A stretch of 64,000 nucleotides of DNA from Hypericum androsaemum (Eukaryota; Streptophyta; Magnoliopsida; Malpighiales; Hypericaceae). The stretch spans positions 15,870,228 through 15,934,227 of the forward strand of contig OZ023184.1 of the NCBI GenBank assembly GCA_963995505.1, given 5' to 3'. A program made the position numbers and the translations under genes. This document shows positions 35,190 to 46,638 of this stretch, one piece after another. How positions within the stretch are numbered: position 1 is the stretch's first letter; each line of letters begins with the position of its first letter. A model generated the notes under the pieces. That model was not told the origin of the DNA. It ran no database searches and saw only the letters and a list, made by a program, of their open reading frames with translations.

Positions 35190-35759
35190 ATGAAGACACT
35201 CACCGGAAAAATATTGTCCTCGAAACCGGTACCGGTGGACCGAGCCCGCTCCTTGCTGTCGGAGTTCGTCAACACCGACACCGGCGCCTCCCAGGCCGTC
35301 AGCGCCTACCTCCGGCGCGCCATCGCCTCCTTCGACGAGCTGCTACGTGCACACTCCAAGTCCCAGAGGCGTCGGGACGGCGACGTGAAGGAGAAGGATG
35401 TAGCAAAGGGAGGGGAGGGGAAGGGCTGTGTCGGTGATTCTAGGGGCGGCGAGGGTAAAAAGGTAATTGAGTTAAAGGAAGAGGATGGGTTTGGTGATGG
35501 GAAGAAAGCGAAAAAGAAGAAGAAGAGGGAGAGGGAGAGGGAGAGGGGAAGTCTTGTGGAGAATGGGAGTGTTGTTAGGGATAGAGAAGGAGGAATCGAA
35601 GCGGAAGCAAAGGAAGAAGAGGGGCGTGGAGATGTCGAGGAGAGGAGGTTGAAGAGGAAGAGCGGAGGAGATGAGGAGGAGAAGGAGGTAGGGACGGAAG
35701 AGCGGAAGCAGAGTAAGAAGAAAAAGAAGAGAAGAAAAGACGGAGGAGATGATGTTTGA
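35190..35759 (+). CDS. lysine-rich protein of unknown function, probably nucleolar
   Basis: A single-exon frame of 189 residues starts MKTLTGKILSSKPVPVDRA. The ATG at 35190 is the first in the frame; an open extension upstream has none. Residues 1-60 form a compact, probably helical domain (SLLSEFVNTDTGASQAVSAY...ASFDELL) of a type I recall from small uncharacterised plant proteins. From residue 60 on the chain is Lys/Arg/Glu-rich, with runs such as KKAKKKKKRERERERG and KKKKKRRKDGG that serve as nuclear/nucleolar signals. The telo-box promoter supports a role near ribosome biogenesis, which is inference. No catalytic motif is visible. Confidence 0.75.
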   Translation: MKTLTGKILSSKPVPVDRARSLLSEFVNTDTGASQAVSAYLRRAIASFDELLRAHSKSQRRRDGDVKEKDVAKGGEGKGCVGDSRGGEGKKVIELKEEDGFGDGKKAKKKKKRERERERGSLVENGSVVRDREGGIEAEAKEEEGRGDVEERRLKRKSGGDEEEKEVGTEERKQSKKKKKRRKDGGDDV

Positions 35760-36686
35760 GTGAGGAGGATGTAGCATTTTTGTGGGATTTTTCGCGTTGG
35801 GGCCGGAGGGAAACCCCTTGAGGTAATGCTGGTTCTTGATTTATTTGCTAATTGGTCTAACCCGGTTGTGCGAGTTGATTCAAGTTATAATGTGATTGGT
35901 TCCGACTTTAGCTGTATCGATGATGGAATGAGAGGAGCATGTAGGGGTCTTTGTTAAAGCATGCTTTTGATTTGCTAGTATACGCTGAGCGCTTGGGGCG
36001 TTTGTTGCTGTTGAGGATTGCTAGCGAGGGTTTGATGGGTAGACAGTGGTTCAGAACTCTGAGTTGTTGTTAATGATACTAGTTTTGTTCCTCGGAGCTT
36101 AAGGTTCCTTTTGATGTTGTATTCATCTGGTTTTGGCCCGAAATTCTTGGTTGGCGGTATGCATCAACAATTGAATGTCGTGTAGTTTCGACTTTTGCAT
36201 TTTTGATCTGTTTGTACTATTACCACGGATTGAGAGAACATGAACTGTGGACAGTTTTGTGACTCTCTCAATCAATATGTTTGAGATAAATGCCATTCCC
36301 CAATGAAGTTGAAGTATCACTTCTTATTCAGAATGTTGAAAGAGGAGCAGTATATTTCAACATTATCCCTACTTTTCCTCTCGTGTGTTAGGCAAACCTG
36401 CAATACCGGTCTCTAACTGCACGTATCGGGTCTCTCATGCTTGAATTCCGAAGTCGAGTGGATCTGGATGTCAGATTTTGCACACATTTGCAGGTGCAGA
36501 GAGATATCTCCTTCCTGCTTTACAAAGTTCGCTTTAGATTCGGCGTTTGTTGCCGGGTGCAGCGTGGCTTTGGCCAAGACTTTTAACTGCCAAGAACAAT
36601 CAGCTGAACTTGACAGATGACTGTGCTTGTGTTTTCATGAATCAATGACTGCTAAAAAAAAAATAAGGTGGTCCATTTGGTCAACC

Positions 36687-36869
36687 AAAGTTATACCGAA
36701 CAATTGGCGTTTAATCGGGTCTGAGTATTTGGGTACGTAGCATTGTTAAATGCTTGCTAGGAGAGTTGTGCCACATTTTAAAGATCTTATCTGACTCGAA
36801 TTTGGATTAGTTGGTCCGGTGAGTCGGATACCAAGTGGTATAAACCGAAAAAAACTAAAGTTATACCGT
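36687..36869 (+). mobile_element. SINE-like insertion with target duplication
   Basis: The exact 12-bp repeat AAAGTTATACCG (36687-36698 and 36858-36869) flanks about 159 bp. The insert's end contains TCGAATTTGGATTAGTTGG, GTCGGATACCAAGTGG and an A-rich tail, which match the general 3' form of plant SINEs. Box A and box B are too decayed to assign with confidence. Confidence 0.5.
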
Positions 36870-38446
36870 TCCTGGATTGACCGTAGCTTATTGGTTTTCA
36901 CCAACATCATTTTCATGGCTTTGTTTTCCTACCTCCGATCCTACTTCTAGGCTGCCCTCACCACTTCCACCACATACTACTCCTTGAGTTTGTTGGAGTT
37001 TTGACTCATCCCACCATCAGGCCTAAATTTATGGCAAATGGACGTTTTTTCAAATATTTAAATGGATCCATGGGTATGATCAAATTACACCAAATCAAAG
37101 ATCCAGATGTCATGAACTCGGTATATGATATCCCATTTATTTCCGGTTCGGTGAATTGTATTTTATGTGAAACACAAGAGGCCGTTGGGCGTTGGGAGAC
37201 ACCAAATGATGTAGTGGAGCCTCCAATTACTCCCTAATGAGCCCAATAAAATAGAGACAAAATGTCACACCATCCACTAATGCAGGCCGAGCCATTAGTA
37301 TTGACAAATTGCTGGACAAGCTGTGTGTGTTTTTTAAGGTTAATTACGAATCTAATTGTGTGTGTTAATGCTGTCTTCTCTCTTAGACCACCTGGCCTTG
37401 TCATATACTCCATCATCTATATTGCTTTAGATGGTCAAGTCAACCGTGCCCCACCAATAATGAGCAAAGCCACCAAGAAACTTCTTTTGTATTAGGCAGA
37501 TTCATTATTTAATAAAATGTTGGGAAACTATTGCAAATATGGGATGACAGAAAAATTTAGACCGATCGAGTTCGGACCTACCTTATTCTGTGATCCATAG
37601 TTTGTCGTCGTTGATTTTTACTGGATCTAGGATGGGATATTTCTTTGAATCTTTTTTAAAAGTAGAGTCTTTGTATTTGCTTGATCTATTAAGACCCAAA
37701 TTTTACCTATCCAAACATATTCTCGTTGACCCTAATTTTGGTCAACTAGGGTCTAGGTTGACATGTATATACCTCATTATTTTTTTAATTCCTCTTGCTC
37801 ACATTGTATTTCATTCAATTTGAATTTTACATGTATTTTTGGTGTTACATTTATAATATTAAGTTGTTCGATAAGATTTTTTTCATATGAGTCTAGAAAG
37901 TCTCAATTTAGATCTCATAGACTTGTACTCTAAGCTCTGTTGTCAATAGAGCCATTAAGCTGTCAAATAGCGATATAGCGGCCGCTATCATAGAGTTACA
38001 TGAGAAATTTTTTAAATGTCCATGGTTTTTTAAATGTTTATTTATTTATTGAGTGTATATAGGTCATTTATCACCTCAATAAGTTATCCAATTTAAATGG
38101 GTGTCCTAATTTTTACTCATCTCACTCCTCTCTCCCCTCTTTTAATTTTGAAAAGGTTGATTAATATTATTAAGTGTTGTGCTCTTTGATTTTGTCTATT
38201 TTTATATTTTTTAGTATTTATGTTTACTTTGTACACTAATTTTTAGTTTTGCAATAGCGACTATCCACTACACCATTATAACATTTTAGTGGATCACCGC
38301 TACGCGGCGCTATCCGACGACATTGTCTCTAAGTTACACCTTCCTTTTCTAACATGAAAACAAGCAATTTGATGCAGTTTTCTGTATGGTCATCGTGTCT
38401 CATCTTGCTAAAACGCATATCAGTCGATGGTATGGATTTTAACATA

Positions 38447-38487
38447 GCACGAACTATACTTATAAAAAAAAAATATTGCACGAACTA
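38447..38487 (+). repeat. A-tailed micro-insertion between direct repeats
   Basis: The repeat GCACGAACTA (38447-38456 and 38478-38487) flanks a 21-bp insert made of TACTTAT, an A-run and TATT. Confidence 0.45.
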
Positions 38488-39707
38488 CTTGTGAGAGAAA
38501 ATTTTAATCCGTAACAAAGGGAGAGTTGACCAATTGGTAGCCACTTTGTTTGAAAGCTACAAATGGTGAAGGTTGTCTTGGTCTCCTTTTTCTTCAACGT
38601 GCCTCTCGGGCTTGGACCCTAATTTCATTTCTAGAATATGCGAAAATTCGGAGAATTTTTATCTAAACGGCTCTAGGTAAATCATAATATCCTGGGTACG
38701 CATTTATAGCTGGTCCTCTCTTTTTTAACAATTCTCAATTTGATGGCAGCCGGCTTAATTATTTATCACCAGGTTCAGACAAAAAGTCATATAATAGACC
38801 AAGTCGCCTGCTAATATCAACCACTATATAAATAGTTTGGGATGGAGATGGACCCAAGTTGGCTTTCATCAATTATAATTTTTCCTTTTGGTAATGTCTA
38901 ACAATTCTAATAATCATTCAGATGGTTCGACTAATATGCAAAAAAAATTCGGTCGAAATCATCCAAGTATGTGGATATTGTATATGACAATTAAGACTTT
39001 GTTTGTTGTGTAATTTCAAATTTAAAAATTAATAACTCGTAACAAAATTAATTTCAAATTTATTTGTCATAACAAATTTACAAACAACGTAAATAGTTTT
39101 TTTAACGAAGTTCTAAAATTTAACTCAAGCAATGTAAAAGTGTCTAATTCCTTGTAAAATCCATTATATGCGAAAGATTTTACCTTATTTAATAATTATT
39201 TGTATTAAATAAAAAGATCACAATTCGATCGGGAATCCGACCGGATTGACTAGATGAATTAGAAAATTGAATTTATCGTAATCGAAACGCTGCTTACAAC
39301 TTCAAATCACATCTGATACGCTTAAACAACTAAACTAACTCTTCTTCCCCAAACTTGTGATGTCTCTCGGAAAGAAATTTAACATTAATAACTATATATA
39401 CTGGAATAGAAAAATAAAAAGGATTATTCGCATTTCCTGATATAAATCATAATCTTTACCAATTCAATAAATGCTATTTCTGTTGCCAGATGGGTAGTCG
39501 CACAGTTACTTTGCCCAGATCAATATTAATTAGCTATAATCAATCAGAGTAATCACGAGGGATCGATTATTAATATTAAATAATATTATTTTAGTTAAAA
39601 CATCAACTAGCCCGTTTTTCTATGAGCGTGTTATTTTTTAATCGTTTAGTCTCAAATTTTTGTAATTATAAACATAAAATATTTAGAATCAAAGACTCTC
39701 GAAATCT

Positions 39708-39903
39708 AAAACTCTCCACTTTTTTTTTGGTGGAGATGGAGGGACAAACGCCTCTATATTATTAAGAATTTGCCGATTACATTTTATTTAGTGCAAGACC
39801 CCTTCTTAACCTCATTGAGATTGAGACTGTCGGCCTCGTCAAAATTCTACCATGGAAAAAACCCAGTGAAAGAAATCCCTAGTAGGAAAAGAAAACTCTC
39901 CAC
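39708..39903 (-). mobile_element. retroposed fragment with 12-bp target duplication
   Basis: The exact repeat AAAACTCTCCAC (39708-39719 and 39892-39903) flanks a 172-bp insert that begins with a T-run on the plus strand. It is therefore an A-tailed retroposon in minus orientation. On the minus strand it contains CACTGGGTTTTTTCCATGG and GACGAGGCCGACAG, strings of the kind seen near the 3' ends of plant retrotransposon transcripts. Confidence 0.6.
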
Positions 39904-41462
39904 ACACTAGAAAAGCAAAAAAAAAAAAGTCTCACGATTTCTCAAATATTTTTGAGCGGCACAAATGCTCTAGTTACTATTTGTGGGGGTAAGGTCATTT
40001 TGCACTTTGTTTTTTATTGGATGGTAAGTTTCTTGAATTGATAATTACTAAAACAGTTCAAGAAAATCACAAGAACATTTCTTTTTGAAAATTACAAATT
40101 TCACCGACTCCAAAAAGTCCAAACTCTCTTTTTTATACACACACATAATACATAACCTAAAGTAAATAAATAATTGTCAAACACCACAACTTCCATTCCA
40201 AATCCAACTCCTTCACGTTCTTCTCCTCCTGGCTTGACCTGGGCAGGAATAAAGCTAGAGAATTTATCACCGAGACTTTCCTATTTCCTTCTCTCTCTCT
40301 CTCTGCTCTTTTTTTCCCGTTAAAAAAGCAAGCTTTTCGGTAAAGGCAGGATCTTTACCGGTAAATAGAAGTGGGTTTGGTTGTTCTCGCGGAGTAGAGC
40401 TTGTAATAAGCTGAACTTGGTGATCTGGCTTCGGTTCCAAGGAGCTCCATTTTTCGGGGGTACGTGTTATATTTGGTCTTTGAAGTTGTCGAGCTGACTT
40501 TGAGGTTAAGTCTTTTACGGGTCTTCTTTGGTTTGGTCGGTTATTGTTATGTGCCTTTGGGTTGAAGCAATTACATGTGTCTGGTTGGTTCCTTGGATGT
40601 GCTCCTCGTACCTTGTTTTGTTGCCAATTATAATAAAGAATTGGACTTTCTGGGATGCTAGTCAAAAAGGGTCACTCTTAAAATTGCCAATTAGATTTGA
40701 GTTTTTGATGCAATTGAGCTCATTTGAAGGTTTGCTTTTTTTCCTGATTGCTTGGTGGATGCAGCTTGTTGTGTAGGTAGATTCGAATGCCTCCGTTGTT
40801 TGTTGCTTATTTGTAGCATTGACATGGTCTGCAAAATGCAAAGTTCAGAAGTTGGCTTTTATTTTTTAGTTTGTGCCGAAATGATGTTCCTGATGTTGGT
40901 AATTGCAAGAAATGTTAAGATGGATCTATCCGGTTACCTTTTCGCCTGAAAATTTCAGGAAGAATTTGATACTTGAGATTATCGTACTGCTAGTTTAGTT
41001 GCTAGCGGAAGCAATGGTCCGGCTGTAATGCGTCATGCTATTTACCTCGCAGGCTCTTTTTCCCTTGTGGTTCCCCGAAGTTGTTTCTAAACGTTTTTTT
41101 AGTTGGACTGTCATATAATCCGGAATGCACTTCTTCACTGTCCACCCTTGCATTTTTATGATGTTCAGCTTCCTGCCTGCTTTCCCTAGAACTGACAACT
41201 TACGACCTGCTAACTTGAGTACAGATTTGCATATTTGAGGTTGTGCACCTACGGGTGGTTATACATGCATAGAGATCATCGATAGATGGGTTCCTTAGCA
41301 CGAAGGTCTGTATTTTATGAATATGTTTTGGTAACTATGATTTGCTTTCCATTTCTCTGTATCAGATCCTTTCATAGTTCTCAATTATTTTTCATAGAAA
41401 AAGATCGTTGGATCTAGAATATTTGTAATTTCTAACCATTCATGATGTTCTTTTCCAGTCCC

Positions 41463-44363
41463 ATGAGTAAAAAACCAAACGAGAGTATGAAGACTATAGT
41501 AACAACTTTTTTTGGGGTAGCCATTGGCTTCTTGATTGGCTTATCTTTTCCCACACTGTCATTCACAAGGGTATGTTTGTTTTTTCCCGTACTTCCTTTT
41601 CCATTATCCATTACTGTATCATTTGCAAAAAAATTTAGCTTCAGTAAGTTGGCTGAAGTTTCAGAATTTTGCTATTTTGACAGTTCAATATTGGATCCAG
41701 CTTTGCTCCTTCGTTAGAGCAAACGTACATCGAAGAGAGTTCTTTTCCCCGCTCACCACAAGTAGTTTTGCCTAACTTCAGATGCACAAATAGTTCTCAA
41801 GCACCACATTCAAATGACACTTCAAAGGTACGGCTTGTCAGTCTTGATCTTGCTTTCATTGTTAAAGATTATCTTTCCTGTTCTGCTTTCCTGAAAATGA
41901 CCGGGGAACTATCGCCATATAGGTGAACATTAGTTGCAGTGTAACAGTTGAAAGGAGAAAAGATAGAAATTTGTGGGTTTGGGATGGAAATTAGGAAAAA
42001 AAATTATGACTTGTCATTAGCAACATAAGTATAACAAAGGAAACTAGTTGACAAACTGATATGTCCAGTTTGAACCGTTGCTTTATACGTTTTAATTGCA
42101 TCACACTTTGGAAGTGCCTTCTGTAGTTCTGCCATTGATTTCCGAAATATGCCAATCGCCAAATATGGGTTAAGTCATGCTTCCTCTATGTCTTTGAGCA
42201 GATTTGGGTCCCATCTAATCCTCCTGGCGCAGAAAGGCTACCACCAGGTGTAGTTGAGGCTGAGACTGACTTATATCTGCGAAGGTTATGGGGAAACCCT
42301 AATGAGGTATGGATAATTCGGCTGTTCCTTAAATATAACGTAACTTAAATGCTATGTCTACTTAAGCTGATTTCACAGCTTTAACTACCTACCTTAGAGG
42401 TTTGACCTTTCCTTTTTCCAGATAGCAAAATGTGTGTGAAGCTCTTCGGAATTTGATTATTCTGCTTATTGGTTCGCTTGAATTGAAATATAAAGACGTT
42501 AATCATCTTGGCATCTGCAGGACTTGACTACTCGAACAAAGTACCTCGTGACATTTACTGTTGGTTATGACCAAAGAAATAATGTTGATAAATGTGTTCA
42601 AAAGGTCAGCTTCCTGGCTTTTATTTGACATGTTGGTTATTGAGCACCTGCACTTGTGGATGATGCTTTAGTTTTATACCCTTTGCAGTTCTCAGAAAAC
42701 TTTACGATACTCTTATTCCATTACGACGGAAGGGCGAGTGAATGGGATGAATTTGAGTGGTCCAAACGGGCTATTCATGTGAGTGTGAGGAAGCAGACAA
42801 AATGGTGCGAAATTATCATTTATATAAAGAACCGATGTCATATGTTCAATTCTTTCTTTCTCTGATTATGTTGTACTAATTTTTCAAAGTGCATTGTGTA
42901 ACTCTATATTGAAACTTCTCTAGGTGGTATGCCAAGCGCTTTCTACATCCCGATATTGTTGCTCCATATGACTACATCTTTATTTGGGATGAAGACCTAG
43001 GAGTTGAGCACTTTAATGCAGAAAAGTGAGTCTTTTGTTTAAAGCGATCTGCTTTTCTGTTGACAAAGAGATCGGTAGACATTGACAACTAGGAACATGT
43101 ATGAATAGGTGATAGATAGGGTTTGTATGTGGATTTCTGTTTCCTCTCGATATGCTTAAAACTCTGTTGTTACTGTTCTGGTATTATTAGATACTTGAAC
43201 ATTGCGAGGAAGCACGGCTTGGAGATTTCACAGCCAGGATTGGAGCCAAACAAAGGGTTAACCTGGCAGATGACTAAGAGACGAGGCGATCGTGAAGTTC
43301 ACAAGTACTACCTGATTGGCTCTATGCATCGTTTCCCGTTCATGCTTTCGGTTGGACTAGAAACTTATTTGCTTTCGCCTTTTCTTGTGTTATTCTAAGG
43401 GTGACAGAGGAGAAACCTGGATGGTGCACAGATCCACACCTGCCTCCGTGTGCTGCGTAAGAATGAATCAATGATCCGGGTCGCTTGTTCAGTTGTTTAT
43501 CTGTACGGGTCGATTGTATCCCATCCGATTTTCAACCATGGAAAAGACTTAAAGTTGGTGTTTTCGGTTTCAGGTTCGTTGAGATTATGGCTCCGGTATT
43601 CTCACGAGATGCATGGCGATGTGTGTGGTACATGATTCAGGTATCTGCTGGCATCTAAATCTCGCCACGGGTTCATCATTGCTTCCTTGATTTCTTTGCT
43701 CTGTCTCCTCTTGGCCTATCATGGAGTCCTCTTGATGACCATACTGGTCTTACTTGCAGAATGACTTGGTCCATGGATGGGGTCTCGACTTTGCTCTTCG
43801 GAAATGCGTTGAAGTAATTTCCCTTCGCCTTTACCTCTTCAATTCCGTTTGAACCTATTTTCGTTTCATATTATTCAACAAAATCCGAAACAAATTCCAA
43901 GTTGACAAATGCCCTCCTATCAACAGCCTGCCCATGAGAAGATAGGAGTTGTTGACTCCCAATGGATCGTTCATCAGGGTATTCCTTCCCTCGGAAACCA
44001 GGTAATTGATTACTTGCATCAGGGTACATGAACATACGAACATGTCTTTTTCGAATCTAGAACTAAACCACAGCAAATTTGTCCTTTGATCTATAGGGCG
44101 ATGGCAAATCACCATGGAAAGGGGTACGTAACTCGTTCGATCTCCTCGTCTTACATCATGCGCGTTTATGTCATCGCATCAACTCGAACAGTATCCCGAC
44201 GTAAGTGTTATACTGGTTGCAGGTGAGAGATAGGTGCAGGAGAGAGTGGACCATGTTCCAGACGAGGTTCCAAGATGCAGAGCAAGCTTATTTTCGAGCA
44301 ATATCTACTGACAACTCCAACTCCGCGACCAACGGAGGCGGAACGACGAACTCCGGCAACTGA
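41463..44363 (+). CDS. DUF707 family protein (lysine ketoglutarate reductase trans-splicing related-like)
   Basis: Thirteen coding exons: 41463-41570, 41684-41827, 42202-42306, 42521-42604, 42689-42804, 42924-43025, 43191-43304, 43400-43456, 43574-43640, 43760-43813, 43927-44001, 44097-44123 and 44223-44363, encoding 397 residues. The start MSKKPNESMKTIVTTFF leads into one membrane-spanning segment (GVAIGFLIGLSF), so it is a type II membrane protein, probably Golgi. The lumenal part carries DUF707 (PF05212) signatures: KYLVTFTVGYDQRNNVD, ILLFHYDGR, YDYIFIWDEDLGVEHF, GLEISQPGLEPNKGLTWQMT, MAPVFSRDAWRCVW and NDLVHGWGLDFALRKC. WDEDL resembles a glycosyltransferase DxD site, so a sugar-transfer role is possible but unproven. 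The common database name refers to a trans-splicing-related protein and is not evidence of function. Two exons are under 60 bp. Confidence 0.9.
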
Positions 44364-45884
44364 CCCTTGAACATATACCGTCACCGGCCTGCCACGGCGT
44401 AGCTTAATTAGGATTTAAATAGACTTACGCCATTGTAGCCCCATGATCATGCCTTAGATTGTGCTTTCATCGAACGTTGAAGAAGAAAATTTTTTTTATA
44501 ATGAAAATGGTAGGGTCATGTCCCTATATAAATACGTAAATAAATACAAATATATCTGTCATAGATGACTAACCAACATTAAAAAAAATCATATTGACCT
44601 CAGTGTCGAGATCTCTTCTTACGAGGTTGAAGAAAAAATATTTTGGGAGCCCATTGCATGGTTCATGCATATTACATAAAACATAGTGCAAGTAAAAGTG
44701 ACGTTATATCTCTTGTATAATGGTCCAGAGTTTTTCCCCATTAGAGTATTACTGAAATTGGGAGCATTTTGGGATTTAATTTAATCCAAATGATGTTGAT
44801 TTTACAGACTTTCGGGTTGATTTATATTCCGTATTCTAAAAGTATGGTCATATAATATTTGTCGGTCACAATGTTCTGAGCAAAAGAATAAATTACGGCT
44901 ACGTTGGATACATGGTACAAAGCCCATAACGGCCCATGAATCGAAATACAGCCTAGTCAAACTATTATATTTTTATATTGCCTCAACACACCAGTACATC
45001 GATTAATTTAAATTTGAATCGGATAGAACATTTTGTTTATATGCAATCATCTACAAATCAATATATTATATGCAATTATCCAGTGATATGCATTTAAATT
45101 GTTAGCTTTTGTTAGCTTTTGCTTATTACATCCTAGGGATAAGTAATTCCTCGTAGGGACATTATGGGGTCGACGTTTTTCTGCAAAATTTTCACTCAAT
45201 TTGATTTTGGATTTTTATAATTTACAATTCGAATTTGGATAGTAAATTAATAAATTTAAATAATTCGAGTAATAAAAAATTCGAATAATAAAAATGTGAA
45301 TTATTGGAATGTTCACTCTCGGGGCAGAGGGAGAAAGGTCAGCCACCAAAGTACAGCAAACTCATAACTAAAAGAAGGTAAACTAGTACTGCTACAAGCC
45401 ACACACCAGAAGCTTTATTGTCCTCTTAGTCAGACGTATTGTACCACCCATTAAAATAATGTTAATCCAAATGGACCAACATTCATCATAAATAGCAAAA
45501 GTGCTTTTAAGATTAATTAAACTAAAAAATTAAACCGGCTTAACAAAATGATCAGATTAGAATAAAAAATAGCTTAATAAAAAACAAAAAATCCAGGATA
45601 CTAGTCATTTTTTTCCATCCAGGACATATTCGACTTTGAATAAAGTACAACTAGGAGCCCTTCACAATCTATTTTTTTATAACTATATTTTATCCTTAAA
45701 AAATATAATTTGCTTAAAAAGAATAGTTTGATATAATGTTCTCGATTTATTGAGAAAGAGTGACAGAAATTTAGTCGCGTCTGCGACGTCCATATTAAAA
45801 ATGTAATATTTATTAATAGGATCGCAAAAGAATCTCTTTGGGGTTAAAGTACATATAAAGTAATACATATTTGTATGTTAGAGA
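44364..45884. other. intergenic region
   Basis: 3' UTR of the DUF707 gene is followed by AT-rich DNA. A 30-40 bp string near 44900-44960 (GGATACATGGTACAAAGCCCATAACGG and CCATGAATCGAAATACAG) recurs near 53628-53680, so the two places share a repeat. No gene was recognised. Confidence 0.4.
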
Positions 45885-45889
45885 AAAAT

Positions 45890-46497
45890 TGTAACGTCCG
45901 GTGGTCTGATCTACTGGCTCTACAAACTAACATAGGTCTTTTTTAGCGTACTTTGTCCTCACTCGCATGCATCCTAAAAAACTTTTCAGAAGGTCACCTA
46001 TCCTGATCATACTCTCGGTCAAACGCGTTTAACCTTGGAGTTCTCTCAGGATGTGTGCCGGAAAAGAAAGTACACCTTGTTTATATGGATAGTACCAATC
46101 AAATCACTTAAGGCTTTTTAGACAGTACATATCATTTACGGGTTCTCACATTCATCCCTCCTTAAATGTGCGACGTCCTCGTCGCGTCAGACATAATATA
46201 GAACAATCCCAGTAGCGTATTTGCTCTGATACCAAATGTAATGCCCCGTGATCTGACCAACTAGCTCCACAAACCAACACATGTCTTTTATAGTGTGCTT
46301 TGTCCTCACTCGCATGCATCCCGGAAAACTTTCCAGGAGGTCACCCATCCTGATCCTACTCTCGGCCAAACGCATTTAACTTTGGAGTTCTCTCAGGATG
46401 TATGCCGGAAAAGAAGGTATACCTTGTTTATATGGATAGTGTCAATCAAATCACTTAAGGCGTTTCAGACAGTACATATCATTTACGGGTTATCACA
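45890..46497 (-). mobile_element. complete Cassandra-type TRIM retrotransposon
   Basis: The 608-bp element has two 261-bp LTRs (45890-46150 and 46237-46497) around an 86-bp interior and exact 5-bp duplications AAAAT (45885-45889, 46498-46502). On the minus strand each LTR runs TGTGA...TTACA or TTACA-like. Directly after the first LTR comes TGGTATCAGAGC (46223-46234), the primer-binding site for initiator-Met tRNA. A polypurine tract TTAAGGAGGGATGAA precedes the second LTR. Within each LTR a segment (about 46325-46372 on the right) resembles the 3' half of 5S rRNA, with GCGTTTGGCCGAGAGTAG and AGGATGGGTGACCTCCTGGG. A 5S-like domain in a TRIM LTR defines Cassandra. It encodes no protein and would depend on other elements for mobility. 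Confidence 0.88.
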
Positions 46498-46638
46498 AAA
46501 ATAATATAGGAATAAGTACAGTGAAAAGATTAGAAGGTAGGGGTTAAAACATAATTAAACTTTATATTTATTAGAAAAATATTTTTTTCTCATTTATGTC
46601 CTATTTTCTCTTTTGTCTTTTCCCCCTCTTTCTTTTTA

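Larger units (their letters stand above)
35760..41462. other. gene-poor region and 5' leader of the DUF707 gene
   Basis: This 5.7 kb is mostly AT-rich without recognised genes. It holds a SINE-like insertion (36687-36869), a micro-insertion (38447-38487) and a retroposon fragment (39708-39903). Around 37965-38330, AATAGCGATATAGCGGCCGCTAT and GATCACCGCTACGCGGCGC words lie at the two ends of an AT-rich block and look like the ends of a decayed transposon. From about 40250 the sequence is probably the non-coding first exon of the downstream gene (CT-rich, then a donor near GGGG/GTACGTG at 40460), with a 1 kb leader intron ending TTTTCCAG at 41458. Confidence 0.45.

Noticed and set aside
37001..37237. 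78-codon frame in the gene-poor region
   Set aside because: No recognisable protein content or gene structure around it.
40267..40665. 132-codon minus-strand frame
   Set aside because: It overlaps the probable leader exon and intron of the DUF707 gene on the other strand and shows no family features.
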